From M55B165 sp051744245 (GTDB lineage: Bacteria > Actinomycetota > Humimicrobiia > Humimicrobiales > Humimicrobiaceae), in assembly GCA_051744245.1 (NCBI GenBank), contig JBNJCV010000002.1:1-58851 (forward strand): DNA of 58,851 nucleotides, read 5' to 3'. The notes below the pieces were generated by a model that was not told where the DNA came from, did not search any database, and saw only the letters and a list, made by a program, of their open reading frames with translations. Below are positions 36,292 through 45,097 of this stretch, in pieces (within the stretch, counting starts at the first letter, position 1; every line of letters begins with the position of its first letter). Made by a program: the position numbers and the translations under genes.

Positions 36292-36321
36292 GCCACCCTG
36301 CCTAAATTTAGGCAAGGTAGC
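36292..36321. repeat. Long intergenic palindrome
   Basis: The core TGCCTAAATTTAGGCA (36299-36314) is a perfect 16-base palindrome, and the arms extend imperfectly to about 30 bases. It lies between the convergent holB and DUF4190 genes. No T-tract follows on either strand, so it is not a standard terminator; a DNA-binding site or a transcript-stabilising hairpin are both possible. Confidence 0.5.
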
Positions 36322-36334
36322 ACTGTTTCTTATA

Positions 36335-36607
36335 TTAGTAACTCATGTAACTAATTCCAATAACTATTACCAGGATGATTAGCACTATCTGGATAATAAT
36401 GCCAACTGCCCCGGTTATTATTCCGGCTACATCCATTCTTTTCCCTTTTTTGCTGGATGTCCCTTTCTTTATGCGGTTTAAGTCAATGGCTCCGCAAACA
36501 ATTCCTGCAATTCCTAAGGGTATGCCCGCTACGAAGGATATTATTGAAAGGATGCCTGTAACCAGTGAAGCGATTGCAAGCCCGTGAGGTTTGTCATTGC
36601 CAGCCAT
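36335..36607 (-). CDS. Small DUF4190-type membrane protein
   Basis: A 90-residue protein with two hydrophobic hairpins: HGLAIASLVTGILSIISFVAGIPLGIAGIVCGAIDL and, after a basic linker (KKGTSSKKGKR), VAGIITGAVGIIIQIVLIILVIVIGI. The repeated GLAIASLV-GI-GI pattern is that of DUF4190 membrane proteins, which have no established function. Its own promoter must lie in the AT-rich stretch 36608-36700. It is the only minus-strand gene between 29933 and 56121. Confidence 0.75.
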   Translation of the reverse strand: MAGNDKPHGLAIASLVTGILSIISFVAGIPLGIAGIVCGAIDLNRIKKGTSSKKGKRMDVAGIITGAVGIIIQIVLIILVIVIGISYMSY

Positions 36608-36822
36608 GTTGCCTCCCTTAATATATTAAATATTTGTTATATATTTTAATAAGAATCTTTATTTTTTAAAATAGAAATATTTTTAGCCAAATTCTAAGAA
36701 AAAATGCTTTCATGGCTACTCCTATAAATTAGGTATGATGTGAGTTTTTTGATATAATAATTTTTTTATTAGAAAATAAAATTTGTGATAAGATTGCAGG
36801 CGTTTTTGCGAGGTGGATATAT

Positions 36823-37641
36823 ATGAGACTTTGTGTAGGTGTAATATTTAGGGAAAATGGAAGAATACATTATTATGACAGCAACAATATTTCTGTAAAA
36901 GTAGGAGATAAAGTAATATGCCATTTGGAAGATTCCCTGGAAATTGGGGAAGTGGTGGCTCCTCCCCAGGATATAGATGAAGAGGGAATTTCAACCCCTT
37001 TAAGCAAGGTGATAAGGAAGGCTACCCATTATGACTTGTCAGTGGATGAGATTAATAAAAATAAGGAAAAAGATGGAGTAAAAAAGTTTGAAAAATTGGC
37101 CGATAAATACAATTTGCCCATGAAACTTGTTGAGGTCCATGTTTTATTTGACAAAAGCAAGATGATTTTTTATTTCACTTCAGAAAAAAGGGTAGACTTT
37201 AGGGAAATGGTAAAAGAGCTTGCTTCAACCTTTAAAATGAGAATAGAGCTGAGACAGATCGGGGTCAGGGATGAGGCAAAAATTATAGGCGGCTTGGGCC
37301 CTTGTGGAAGGAAATTGTGCTGCAAGAGCTTTTTAAAGGACTTTGACTCTATTTCAATTAAAATGGCTAAGGACCAGAACCTTCCATTAAACCCTTTGAA
37401 AATATCAGGGATTTGCGGCCGGTTAATGTGCTGCCTGAAATATGAATATGAAGACTACAAGAAGTTCATGAGGGAGGTGCCGGAACTGGGCACCAGGGTG
37501 AAAACCAGTGTAGGGGCAGGAACCATATGTAATTATGAGCCCCTTAAAAATTGTGTAATAGTTGAGCTTGAAACTGAGACCAAAAAGGCAGTCCCGCTAG
37601 ATGATATAGAAGTTACGGGCCCGAAAAAAACTAAAGAGTGA
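36823..37641 (+). CDS. ricT: PSP1-domain regulatory iron-sulfur protein RicT
   Basis: A 272-residue PSP1/YaaT protein. Cysteine-rich blocks GGLGPCGRKLCCKSFL and ISGICGRLMCCLKYEYEDY, near residues 157-172 and 195-213, are the family signature; in Bacillus RicT, cysteines help hold [4Fe-4S] clusters of the RicAFT complex that guides RNase Y. The N-terminus KVGDKVICHLEDSLEIGEVV is the PSP1 barrel. The ATG is preceded by GAGGTGG. RicT often follows holB, as here. A tRNA gene begins 16 bases after its stop. Confidence 0.92.
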   Translation: MRLCVGVIFRENGRIHYYDSNNISVKVGDKVICHLEDSLEIGEVVAPPQDIDEEGISTPLSKVIRKATHYDLSVDEINKNKEKDGVKKFEKLADKYNLPMKLVEVHVLFDKSKMIFYFTSEKRVDFREMVKELASTFKMRIELRQIGVRDEAKIIGGLGPCGRKLCCKSFLKDFDSISIKMAKDQNLPLNPLKISGICGRLMCCLKYEYEDYKKFMREVPELGTRVKTSVGAGTICNYEPLKNCVIVELETETKKAVPLDDIEVTGPKKTKE

Positions 37642-37656
37642 GAAGTTAAATAAATT

Positions 37657-37732
37657 GCCGATGTAGCTCAATTGGCAGAGCGGCTCATTCGTAATGAGCA
37701 GGCTACCGGTTCAAGTCCGGTCATCGGCTCCA
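37657..37732 (+). tRNA. tRNA-Thr (anticodon CGU)
   Basis: The 76 bases fold into a full cloverleaf. Acceptor GCCGATG pairs with CATCGGC, the D stem is GCTC/GAGC, the anticodon stem is GCTCA/TGAGC around loop TTCGTAA, and the T stem ACCGG/CCGGT encloses TTCAAGT. The anticodon CGT lies at 37690-37692. The 3' CCA is encoded. It is followed 12 bases later by argS and probably shares its transcript. Confidence 0.97.
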
Positions 37733-37744
37733 GGAGGGAACATA

Positions 37745-39418
37745 TTGATAATAAATGATCTAAAAGCCAGGCTGATTAAATATATAAATACCTTATCAGA
37801 TGATATTGGGAATAATATAGTCAAGGGTGTAACCTTAAGTGAACCCAATAACAGGAAATTTGGGGATCTTTCTACTAATGCTGCCCTGGTACTGGCCAAG
37901 CCCCTGAGGAAAAACCCCTTAGAAATTGCCGGAAGTATAAAAGAAGTCATGGAGGATTGGGATGAGATTGGGGATGTTAATGTGGCAAAACCGGGGTTTG
38001 TTAATTTTAACCTAAGGGAGAAATTTATCTTATCCAGCCTTGCTGGTGTAAAAGATAAGGATTATGGCAAGAATAATTCAGGCAGGGGGATGGAGGTTAA
38101 TCTTGAATATGTCAGTTCTAATCCCACAGGAAGTTTGCACATTGGCCATGGAAGATGGGGCGTGCTGGGAGACGTACTGGCAAATCTTTATGAGGCTAGT
38201 GGCTATAATGTAGAAAGAGAATATTATGTCAATGATTATGGGACCCAGGTAAAAAAATTCAGTCAATGTGTCAGATGTCTGTACCTGGGCAATTTTAGCG
38301 TTGATTTGGCTTACCCCAGAGATGGATACCCCAGGGCTACTGTGGGAAAAGTGGTTGAAAAGATAATAGAAAAGCATGGAAAAGATTTTCTGGTAAGGAT
38401 AGATGGAGGATTGGATGCTGATTTAGCAAAGCTAGAGAGGGCTTCTGTTAATATTATGGTGTCATCCATCAAGGATACTTTATCCTCGGTGGGGGTTGAA
38501 TTTGATACCTGGTTTAGGGAAAGCACCCTATATGGGGAAGGTAATTTTGAAAAAGTTATTGAGAGACTGAAAAAAGAAGGGTTGGCATACAAAAAGGAAG
38601 GCGCATTATGGTTTAAGTCAGGGCAGTATGGTGATGATAAGGACAGGGTAATAATTAGAAAAGATGGGCTGCCCACTTATTTTGCTTCAGATATTATGTA
38701 CTTGATAAATAAGGCTGGGAGGGACTTTGATGCCTTGTTCTATATATTAGGGGCTGACCACCACGGCTATGTTAAAAGGCTAGAGGCTACTGCAGAGGCA
38801 TTAGGCATTGGCAAAGAAAACCTGGTTATAATAATAGGGCAGCTGGTAAGGATTATTAAAGGTGGAAAAGTACTTAAGATGTCCAGGAGAAAGGGCAAGG
38901 TTTATACCTTAAGGGATCTAATTGAAGAAGTAGGGAAAGATGCAGTAAGGTATTTTTTTTCCATGAATTCATTTGATACCCCCATGGATTTTGATATTGA
39001 CTTAGCCAAGCAAAAATCAAACCAGAATCCTGTTTATTATGTCCAGTATGCCCATGCAAGAATAGAAAGCATACTCAAAAACATAAGTGAGAACACCAAT
39101 TTTGATATTGATAATTTTTCACTGGCAGATATCAGTGCAGATAGCTTGAAATTTACCACTGAAACTGAAAGAAATATGGCCAAGCTTCTGGTTTATTTTC
39201 CAGATGAAGTTTATAGCGGGTGTGTAAATAATTCTCCCTATTTTATAACCCAGTACCTTTACAGGCTGGCTTCTGAATTCCATTATTTTTATAACCATTA
39301 CCGGGTAGTTAACAAAACCGGCATTAACATGGACAGGCTGGCTCTTATACTGCTGGTAAAGCAGGTTTTATTAAAAGGTTTTAAATTAATTGGCATAAGC
39401 GCTCCAAAGAAAATGTAG
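37745..39418 (+). CDS. argS: Arginyl-tRNA synthetase
   Basis: Class I synthetase of 557 residues. An N-terminal additional domain recognises the tRNA D-loop; the HIGH motif is at His132-Gly-His135 (SNPTGSLHIGHGRWG), the KMSKS loop is KMSRR at 378-382, and the DALR anticodon domain ends ISAPKKM. I use TTG 37745 because AGGAGG is seven bases upstream; the frame is open into the tRNA gene, but coding there is impossible. The terminal CCA of the tRNA precedes the ribosome site. The gene leads a block of aspartate-family genes. Confidence 0.95.
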   Translation: MIINDLKARLIKYINTLSDDIGNNIVKGVTLSEPNNRKFGDLSTNAALVLAKPLRKNPLEIAGSIKEVMEDWDEIGDVNVAKPGFVNFNLREKFILSSLAGVKDKDYGKNNSGRGMEVNLEYVSSNPTGSLHIGHGRWGVLGDVLANLYEASGYNVEREYYVNDYGTQVKKFSQCVRCLYLGNFSVDLAYPRDGYPRATVGKVVEKIIEKHGKDFLVRIDGGLDADLAKLERASVNIMVSSIKDTLSSVGVEFDTWFRESTLYGEGNFEKVIERLKKEGLAYKKEGALWFKSGQYGDDKDRVIIRKDGLPTYFASDIMYLINKAGRDFDALFYILGADHHGYVKRLEATAEALGIGKENLVIIIGQLVRIIKGGKVLKMSRRKGKVYTLRDLIEEVGKDAVRYFFSMNSFDTPMDFDIDLAKQKSNQNPVYYVQYAHARIESILKNISENTNFDIDNFSLADISADSLKFTTETERNMAKLLVYFPDEVYSGCVNNSPYFITQYLYRLASEFHYFYNHYRVVNKTGINMDRLALILLVKQVLLKGFKLIGISAPKKM

Positions 39419-39437
39419 GCAAAAGAAAGGTTAAGCT

Positions 39438-40748
39438 ATGTTATTTCCTATTACTAAACAGATCAAAAAAGACGGCAATCTAAATATTGGGGGCTTAAGT
39501 GCTTCCTGGCTGAAGGAAAAGTATGGCACCCCGCTGTATGTGATGGATATTGCTACCATCAAAAAGCAGTGCAGGGATTACCTGGAAAGTTTCAGTTTTG
39601 GCGATATTGCTAGCGAGATAATTTATGCTTCAAAGGCTTTTTCCTGCAAGGCCATGTGCCAGCTTATAGAGCGGGAAGGCTTAAGCATAGATGTATCTAC
39701 TGGCGGGGAATTGTTTATGGCATTGGAGGCTGGTTTTCCACCGGAAAGGATTTATTTCCATGGCAATAATAAATCGGAAGAAGAAATAAGATATGGCCTG
39801 GAAAATAATGTGGGCTGCTTTATAGTGGATAATTTTGATGAACTTAAGGTTTTGGGAAAGCTGGCAACAGATTCCGGAAAAAAGCAGGATATAATGTTGA
39901 GAATTACCCCGGGTATTAAGGCTTCTACCCATAAGTATATACAGACAGGAATGATTAAGTCTAAATTCGGTTTTGGCATCCATAAGTCTATTGCCCTGGA
40001 TGCAGTTAAGGAAGCGGAAAATATTGCAAGCTTAAACTTGATCGGGTTGCATAGCCATATCGGATCCCAGATATTTAACTTGAGCTCTTATGGGAGGCTG
40101 GTTGAAGTTATGTCCAAGTTTATTAAGGAAGCCGGAAGCAAGCTGGGGGTAAGGATAAGCCGCCTAAATATTGGCGGGGGTTTGGGTATACAATACACCA
40201 AGGAGGATAAGCCTCCCACAATTTCAGATTTTTCTAAGTTTATTTCTGAAGCGGTTGGCAAAAGCCAGAAAAAATATGGCATAGACATTGAAAAAATATA
40301 TGTTGAGCCGGGAAGGTCTATAGTGGGAAATGCGGGAATAACCCTGTATGAGGTAGGAGTTATAAAGGAAATTCCCGGCATTGTAAATTATGCTGCCGTT
40401 GACGGGGGGATGTCTGATAATATAAGGGCTATATTATACCAGGCAAAATATGAGGCTTTTATTGCAGATAGGATGGATGCAAAGGGCGAACAAAGAAATT
40501 ATACAATTGTGGGCAAGCATTGTGAAAGCGGGGATGTCCTAATTGATGATATAACGTTGCCAATATTGGCTAAAGGTGATTTAATTGCAGTTACAGCAAC
40601 CGGCGCTTATTGTTTTGCTATGGCCAGTAATTATAATGGGCAGACTAAAAGTGCTGTGGTGGCTGTTGAAGACGGAAAAAGCTGGGTATGGGTACAAAGG
40701 GAAAATTACAAAGATTTAATAACAGGGAATAGTGGTTTGTATGAATGA
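39438..40748 (+). CDS. lysA: Diaminopimelate decarboxylase
   Basis: LysA removes CO2 from meso-diaminopimelate to give lysine. It is a fold-III PLP enzyme of 436 residues: the PLP lysine is Lys66 in YASKAFSCKA, the glycine loop is NIGGGLGIQY near 240, the phosphate region YVEPGRSIVGNAG near 287, and the second-subunit cysteine HCESGDVL near 357. The start ATG has AAAGG upstream. Its final bases overlap hom. It lies 19 bases after argS. Confidence 0.95.
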   Translation: MLFPITKQIKKDGNLNIGGLSASWLKEKYGTPLYVMDIATIKKQCRDYLESFSFGDIASEIIYASKAFSCKAMCQLIEREGLSIDVSTGGELFMALEAGFPPERIYFHGNNKSEEEIRYGLENNVGCFIVDNFDELKVLGKLATDSGKKQDIMLRITPGIKASTHKYIQTGMIKSKFGFGIHKSIALDAVKEAENIASLNLIGLHSHIGSQIFNLSSYGRLVEVMSKFIKEAGSKLGVRISRLNIGGGLGIQYTKEDKPPTISDFSKFISEAVGKSQKKYGIDIEKIYVEPGRSIVGNAGITLYEVGVIKEIPGIVNYAAVDGGMSDNIRAILYQAKYEAFIADRMDAKGEQRNYTIVGKHCESGDVLIDDITLPILAKGDLIAVTATGAYCFAMASNYNGQTKSAVVAVEDGKSWVWVQRENYKDLITGNSGLYE

Positions 40749-42051
40749 CAATGGAAATATAAATATAGGATTAATCGGCTATGGCTATATAGCCAGTGGA
40801 GTTTATTCGCTTTTGGATAAACAGAAGGACTATATTGCAAGGAAAATAAAGAAAAGGCTGAACATAACCAAGGTGGTTGAAAAAGACCTGAGCAAGGTAA
40901 AGGCTCTAAGGAAAAGGTCTGATGTCCAGGTTAGCAATAATGCTTTAGATATTATAGAAGATGAAAACATCGATATTGTGGTTGAGCTGGTGGGGGGTAT
41001 TGTGCCCGCTTATGATTTTGTAAGCAAGGCATTGGCCAATGGAAAATATGTGGTGACTGCCAACAAGGATCTTATTGCAAATAAGGGACAGAAGCTCTTT
41101 GAGTTGGCGGATAAAAACAATGTCGACATATTATTTGAAGCCAGTGTATGCGGGGGCATACCTATAATTGGACCCCTGAAGTCTTCCCTGGCCTCAAATA
41201 ATATAACTAAAATTGTGGGCATAGTAAATGGGACCACTAATTATATACTGACCAGGATGGAAAAGGACAATCTTTCTTTTGAGGAAGCACTTAAAATGGC
41301 CCAGGATTTAGGCTATGCCGAAAAGGCAAATCCTTCTGCAGATATCGAGGGCTATGATGCTGCTTGCAAGCTGGCGATACTTTCTTCAATTGCCTTTAAT
41401 TCGAGGGTGGTTCTTGAAGATGTATACAGGGAAGGAATTACCAGGATAACCAGGGACGATATAGGGAATGCAAATGAATTGGGTTATAAGATAAAGCTGC
41501 TGGCAATTGGGATAGAACAGGATGGCCAAATTATTGTTAAGGTACATCCTGCACTGGTCCCCAAGGAGCATATACTGGCTTCTATTGTTGATACCTATAA
41601 TGCCATTTATGTTTACGGAAATTATGTAGACCAGGTAATGAGTTATGGCCGGGGAGCAGGAGATAAGCCTACAGCCAGCTCAATTGTAGGAGATATCATA
41701 AAAATTGCCAGGAATTACAACCGGCAGGAAAAGGGCAAAATATATGGCTGCAGCTGTTTCGAAAAGAAGCAAATAAAGCCTACCGAAGAGGATATCAGCA
41801 AGTTTTATATACTCATGGATGTAGTTGACAAGCCTGGAGTTCTGGCAAAAATTGCCCAGGTTTTTGGTGATAATTCAGTCAGCATAAAATCAATGATTCA
41901 AAAACAATCAGCAAGAGAAGGCATAGCCAGGCTCATCTTTATAACCCATGAAGTGGTAAACAAGAATTTCTACAAGGCTATTGATGAAGCGGGAAACCTT
42001 GACGTGGTAATTAATGTGCTTAATTCTATAAGGGCTGAGGACCTGGGCTAA
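40741..42051 (+). CDS. hom: Homoserine dehydrogenase with ACT domain
   Basis: Hom reduces aspartate semialdehyde to homoserine, the branch to threonine and methionine. NAD(P)-binding GLIGYGYIASG opens the protein, KYVVTANKDLIA and FEASVCGGIPII follow, then NGTTNYILTRM and GYAEKANPSADIEGYDAA. The C-terminal ACT domain (YILMDVVDKPGVLAKIAQVF, from about residue 355) allows feedback by threonine. ATG 40741 overlaps the lysA stop; a GTG at 40732 is an alternative with GGGA upstream. The gene's stop shares one base with the ATG of thrC. Confidence 0.95.
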   Translation: MNDNGNINIGLIGYGYIASGVYSLLDKQKDYIARKIKKRLNITKVVEKDLSKVKALRKRSDVQVSNNALDIIEDENIDIVVELVGGIVPAYDFVSKALANGKYVVTANKDLIANKGQKLFELADKNNVDILFEASVCGGIPIIGPLKSSLASNNITKIVGIVNGTTNYILTRMEKDNLSFEEALKMAQDLGYAEKANPSADIEGYDAACKLAILSSIAFNSRVVLEDVYREGITRITRDDIGNANELGYKIKLLAIGIEQDGQIIVKVHPALVPKEHILASIVDTYNAIYVYGNYVDQVMSYGRGAGDKPTASSIVGDIIKIARNYNRQEKGKIYGCSCFEKKQIKPTEEDISKFYILMDVVDKPGVLAKIAQVFGDNSVSIKSMIQKQSAREGIARLIFITHEVVNKNFYKAIDEAGNLDVVINVLNSIRAEDLG

Positions 42052-43541
42052 TGGCAGTTTATTATAAAAGTACCAGGGACACACATAAAGAGAAGAATTC
42101 ATGTTTTGCCATTGTAAATGGAATTGCTGAAGATGGCGGCCTGTATGTGCCTACGGTTTTTCCAGCACTGGATAGGCCGTGGGAAGAGCTTGCAGGGTTA
42201 AGTTACCGGGAGCTTGCTTTTCATGTTATGTCAAAGTTTCTGCCTGACTTTTCAGAAAAAGAATTAAGGGATGCTTTAGCTAAAGCTTATGATAATAAAT
42301 TTAGCAGCAGCCGAATTGCTCCCCTGGTAAAGAAAAAAAACTTTTATTTTCTGGAATTATTCCACGGGCCCACTCTTGCTTTTAAAGATATGGCATTGTC
42401 AGTTTTGCCTCATTTGCTAAAAATTTCAGCAAAGAAGCTTGGTATAGATAAAAAAATTGTCATCCTTACCGCAACTTCCGGGGATACAGGAAAAGCAGCC
42501 CTGGAAGGATTTTCGGAAGTTATGGGAACTGAAATACTAGTATTTTACCCCAGAGAGGGGGTAAGCAAAATCCAGGAAAGGCAGATGGTAACCCAGGAAG
42601 GGGAAAATACTCATGTTCTTGCCATTGAAGGAAATTTTGATGATGCCCAGAATAAGGTAAAAGAAGTATTTGGAGACAGAAGCTTCAGGGAAGAATTAGC
42701 GGAGCAGGGGTATATGTTTTCTTCTGCCAATTCCATAAATATTGGCAGGCTGGTTCCCCAGGTTGCCTATTATGTTTATGCTTATGGGATGCTTTTAAAG
42801 CGGGGAGAAATAAGGGAAGGTGAGGAAATTAATTTTACTGTCCCCACGGGCAATTTTGGAAATATCCTTGCCGCTTATTATGCCAGGAAAATTGGGGTGC
42901 CAATAGGTAAGCTTATTTGTGCTTCAAACATAAATAATGTGCTCTATGATTTTATAAATACCGGAATATATGATAGGAACAGGGATTTGGTTTTAACTTC
43001 ATCCCCCTCTATGGATATATTGGTGTCCAGCAATCTGGAGAGGCTGCTGTATGATATAAGTGGCCATGATTCCTCTATGGTTAGAAATTTAATAGATAGC
43101 TTAAATAGCAGGGGAAGATATGAAATTAGCCAGAAAATGAAGGAAGGGCTTTCCTGTTTCTATGGCGGCTATTCTACCGAAGAGGATACTTTAAAGGCCA
43201 TAAGGTCTGCATACTTTGATCTGGATTACCTTATTGATACCCATACTGCAGTAGGCTTTGATGTATACCGTAAGTACTTGGATGAGACTGGTGATAGGAG
43301 GAAAAATGTAATTGTGGCTACTGCCAGTCCTTTTAAGTTTCCTGCAGCTGTGATAAAGGCTATTGGGGGAAAGGTTGAGGGCAAAGACGAAATAGCCTTA
43401 ATTGACGAGCTGTCCAGGCTAACCGGGAGAGGTATCCCTGCCAGGATAGAAGGGATTGGCCAAAAGAAAGTATTGCATAGGCAGGTAATAGAAAAAGATA
43501 GGATGAGGCAGGCTATTAAAAATATTTTAAACATCAGTTAG
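42051..43541 (+). CDS. thrC: Threonine synthase
   Basis: ThrC converts O-phosphohomoserine to threonine with PLP. The Schiff-base lysine is Lys112 in GPTLAFKDMAL; LTATSGDTGKAALEGF and VPTGNFGNILAAYYA bind the phosphates. It is 496 residues, the longer bacterial/yeast-type enzyme with SVNSINIGRL-like SSANSINIGRLVPQ. The start forms a TAATG overlap with hom, indicating coupled translation. No thrB of the GHMP-kinase type is present; the next gene is the likely replacement. Confidence 0.95.
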   Translation: MAVYYKSTRDTHKEKNSCFAIVNGIAEDGGLYVPTVFPALDRPWEELAGLSYRELAFHVMSKFLPDFSEKELRDALAKAYDNKFSSSRIAPLVKKKNFYFLELFHGPTLAFKDMALSVLPHLLKISAKKLGIDKKIVILTATSGDTGKAALEGFSEVMGTEILVFYPREGVSKIQERQMVTQEGENTHVLAIEGNFDDAQNKVKEVFGDRSFREELAEQGYMFSSANSINIGRLVPQVAYYVYAYGMLLKRGEIREGEEINFTVPTGNFGNILAAYYARKIGVPIGKLICASNINNVLYDFINTGIYDRNRDLVLTSSPSMDILVSSNLERLLYDISGHDSSMVRNLIDSLNSRGRYEISQKMKEGLSCFYGGYSTEEDTLKAIRSAYFDLDYLIDTHTAVGFDVYRKYLDETGDRRKNVIVATASPFKFPAAVIKAIGGKVEGKDEIALIDELSRLTGRGIPARIEGIGQKKVLHRQVIEKDRMRQAIKNILNIS

Positions 43542-43547
43542 GCATAA

Positions 43548-44759
43548 ATGAAATACTTAGTATTCCTTGTGGATGGAGCGGCAGATTACAAAATAAAAAG
43601 TTTAGGCAACAAAACACCCCTTCAAGTGGCAAATAAGCCCAATATTGATTTTCTTGCGGCCCACGGGGAAGTGGGCATGGTAAATACTATTCCTGCAGGA
43701 ATGCCTGCGGGAAGTGATGTGGCAAACCTTTCTGTAATGGGCTATGACCCTGCCAGATACCATACTGGAAGGTCCCCGCTGGAAGCGGTTAGCATGGGGG
43801 TTGAGCTGCAGTCTTCAGATGTTACTTTTAGATGTAACCTGGTTAATTTATCCGGAGGGCCAAGCTATAGTCAGAGGGTAATGGTGGACCATAGTGCTGG
43901 CGAGATTACAACCGGGGAAGCAAGGGAAATTATAAGGTCGGTTGCTAAAAAGCTTGGCACTGAATCTATCAGGTTTTATCCTGGGATGAGTTATAGGCAT
44001 ATAATGGTTTGGCAAAATGGCCCGGATAATTTTAGGCTTACTCCTCCCCATGACATCTTGGGAAAGAAGATATCTAGCTATTTGCCTAAAGGTGAAAATG
44101 CCAGTATTTTAAAAGATTTAATGCATGAAAGCATTGAAATATTGGAAGGGCATCCCGTAAATAAGAAAAGGAAGCAGCAAGGGTTGAGGGAGGCAAATTC
44201 CATATGGATATGGGGGCAGGGAAGACTTCCCCGGCTGGAACCCTTTTATGAAAAATTTGGGATCCACGGTTCGGTTATATCTGCAGTGGACTTAATTAAG
44301 GGCATTGGAATTTGTGCTGGGTTAAAGCCTATAGATGTTGAGGGAGCTACCGGAAATATTAATACCAATTTTTCAGGCAAAGCTGAAGCTGCCATGGAAG
44401 GGTTAAAAAAGACAGATTTTTTGTATTTACATGTGGAAGCTCCGGATGAATGCAGCCACCAGGGCAATGTTGGGTGCAAGATAAAGGCAATTGAAATTAT
44501 TGACCGGGAAATCATAGGGCCAGTATTTAGGTTTTTAAAAAATTTAGGCCAGGATTTTAAAATAATGGTATTGCCGGACCACCCTACCCCAATTTCAGCG
44601 AGAACCCATAGCCGGGATCCGGTGCCTTTCTTAATTTATAGTGGCGGGGATATAAAAGATAGCCCAGCTAATGTTTTTGATGAATTTTATCCCCAAAAAA
44701 ATGGAAAAATTGTTGAAAAAGGCTATACTTTATTAAATTATTTTTTAGCTGGATCTTGA
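43548..44759 (+). CDS. Phosphoglycerate-mutase-like protein, probable homoserine kinase
   Basis: A 403-residue protein of the alkaline-phosphatase superfamily related to cofactor-independent phosphoglycerate mutase: metal-site LVDGAADY with Asp9, GSDVANLSVMGYDPARYHTGRSPLEA with the nucleophilic Ser, VEAPDECSHQGN and VLPDHPTPISARTHSRDPVPFL. It stands six bases after thrC in lysA-hom-thrC. A branch of this family is described as the proposed homoserine kinase and sits beside hom and thrC; the position here fits that role, which would supply O-phosphohomoserine. True glycolytic mutase activity (apgM) is the alternative. Confidence 0.8.
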   Translation: MKYLVFLVDGAADYKIKSLGNKTPLQVANKPNIDFLAAHGEVGMVNTIPAGMPAGSDVANLSVMGYDPARYHTGRSPLEAVSMGVELQSSDVTFRCNLVNLSGGPSYSQRVMVDHSAGEITTGEAREIIRSVAKKLGTESIRFYPGMSYRHIMVWQNGPDNFRLTPPHDILGKKISSYLPKGENASILKDLMHESIEILEGHPVNKKRKQQGLREANSIWIWGQGRLPRLEPFYEKFGIHGSVISAVDLIKGIGICAGLKPIDVEGATGNINTNFSGKAEAAMEGLKKTDFLYLHVEAPDECSHQGNVGCKIKAIEIIDREIIGPVFRFLKNLGQDFKIMVLPDHPTPISARTHSRDPVPFLIYSGGDIKDSPANVFDEFYPQKNGKIVEKGYTLLNYFLAGS

Positions 44760-45009
44760 TTATTTAGCTAAGACAAAGGTATTTGCAGCAGAGCTTGCAG
44801 TGGATTTGTCATTATGCTCCAAGTAAAAGGTTTAGGAAATAAAGTTAGAAAAAATATAGGGATAATGTTTTTGATACCAGAAGCAGTTACTGAAAACGCC
44901 AGTAAAATTTTAAAAACAGTTTTGCCTGTTTATGGTACTTTCTAAAAAATGCAGCATATTTCGGTTTGGGATGTGCTAAAGGGTTAAATTTAGGCTGGAT
45001 CCTTTCAGT
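44760..45009. other. Intergenic stretch without a supported gene
   Basis: Between the kinase-like gene and the ABC promoter I see no convincing gene, RNA or terminator. One 43-codon frame (44814-44945) has no ribosome site and no recognisable relative. Confidence 0.5.
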
Positions 45010-45038
45010 TTGTTAATAAGTTTATTAACCAATATAAT
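45010..45038 (+). promoter_or_regulatory. Sigma-A promoter with overlapping palindromic operator for the ABC exporter
   Basis: TTGTTA (45010-45015) and TATAAT (45033-45038) are exactly 17 bases apart. Between and over them lies the palindrome GTTAATAA-GT-TTATTAAC (45012-45029), with perfect 8-base arms. A repressor bound there would block polymerase. No regulator gene is adjacent, so the repressor must be encoded elsewhere. Confidence 0.65.
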
Positions 45039-45097
45039 ATATTCAATAAGTTGGTATATACAGGTAAAAACAGTATCTAAAGTCATTTTCTATAAAA

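Noticed and set aside
37694..37744. argS coding sequence reaching into the tRNA gene
   Set aside because: The region is a complete tRNA-Thr; AGGAGG before TTG 37745 sets the start.
44814..44945. A 43-codon frame starting with ATG between the kinase-like gene and the ABC transporter
   Set aside because: No ribosome site, no recognisable family, and ordinary composition for intergenic sequence.
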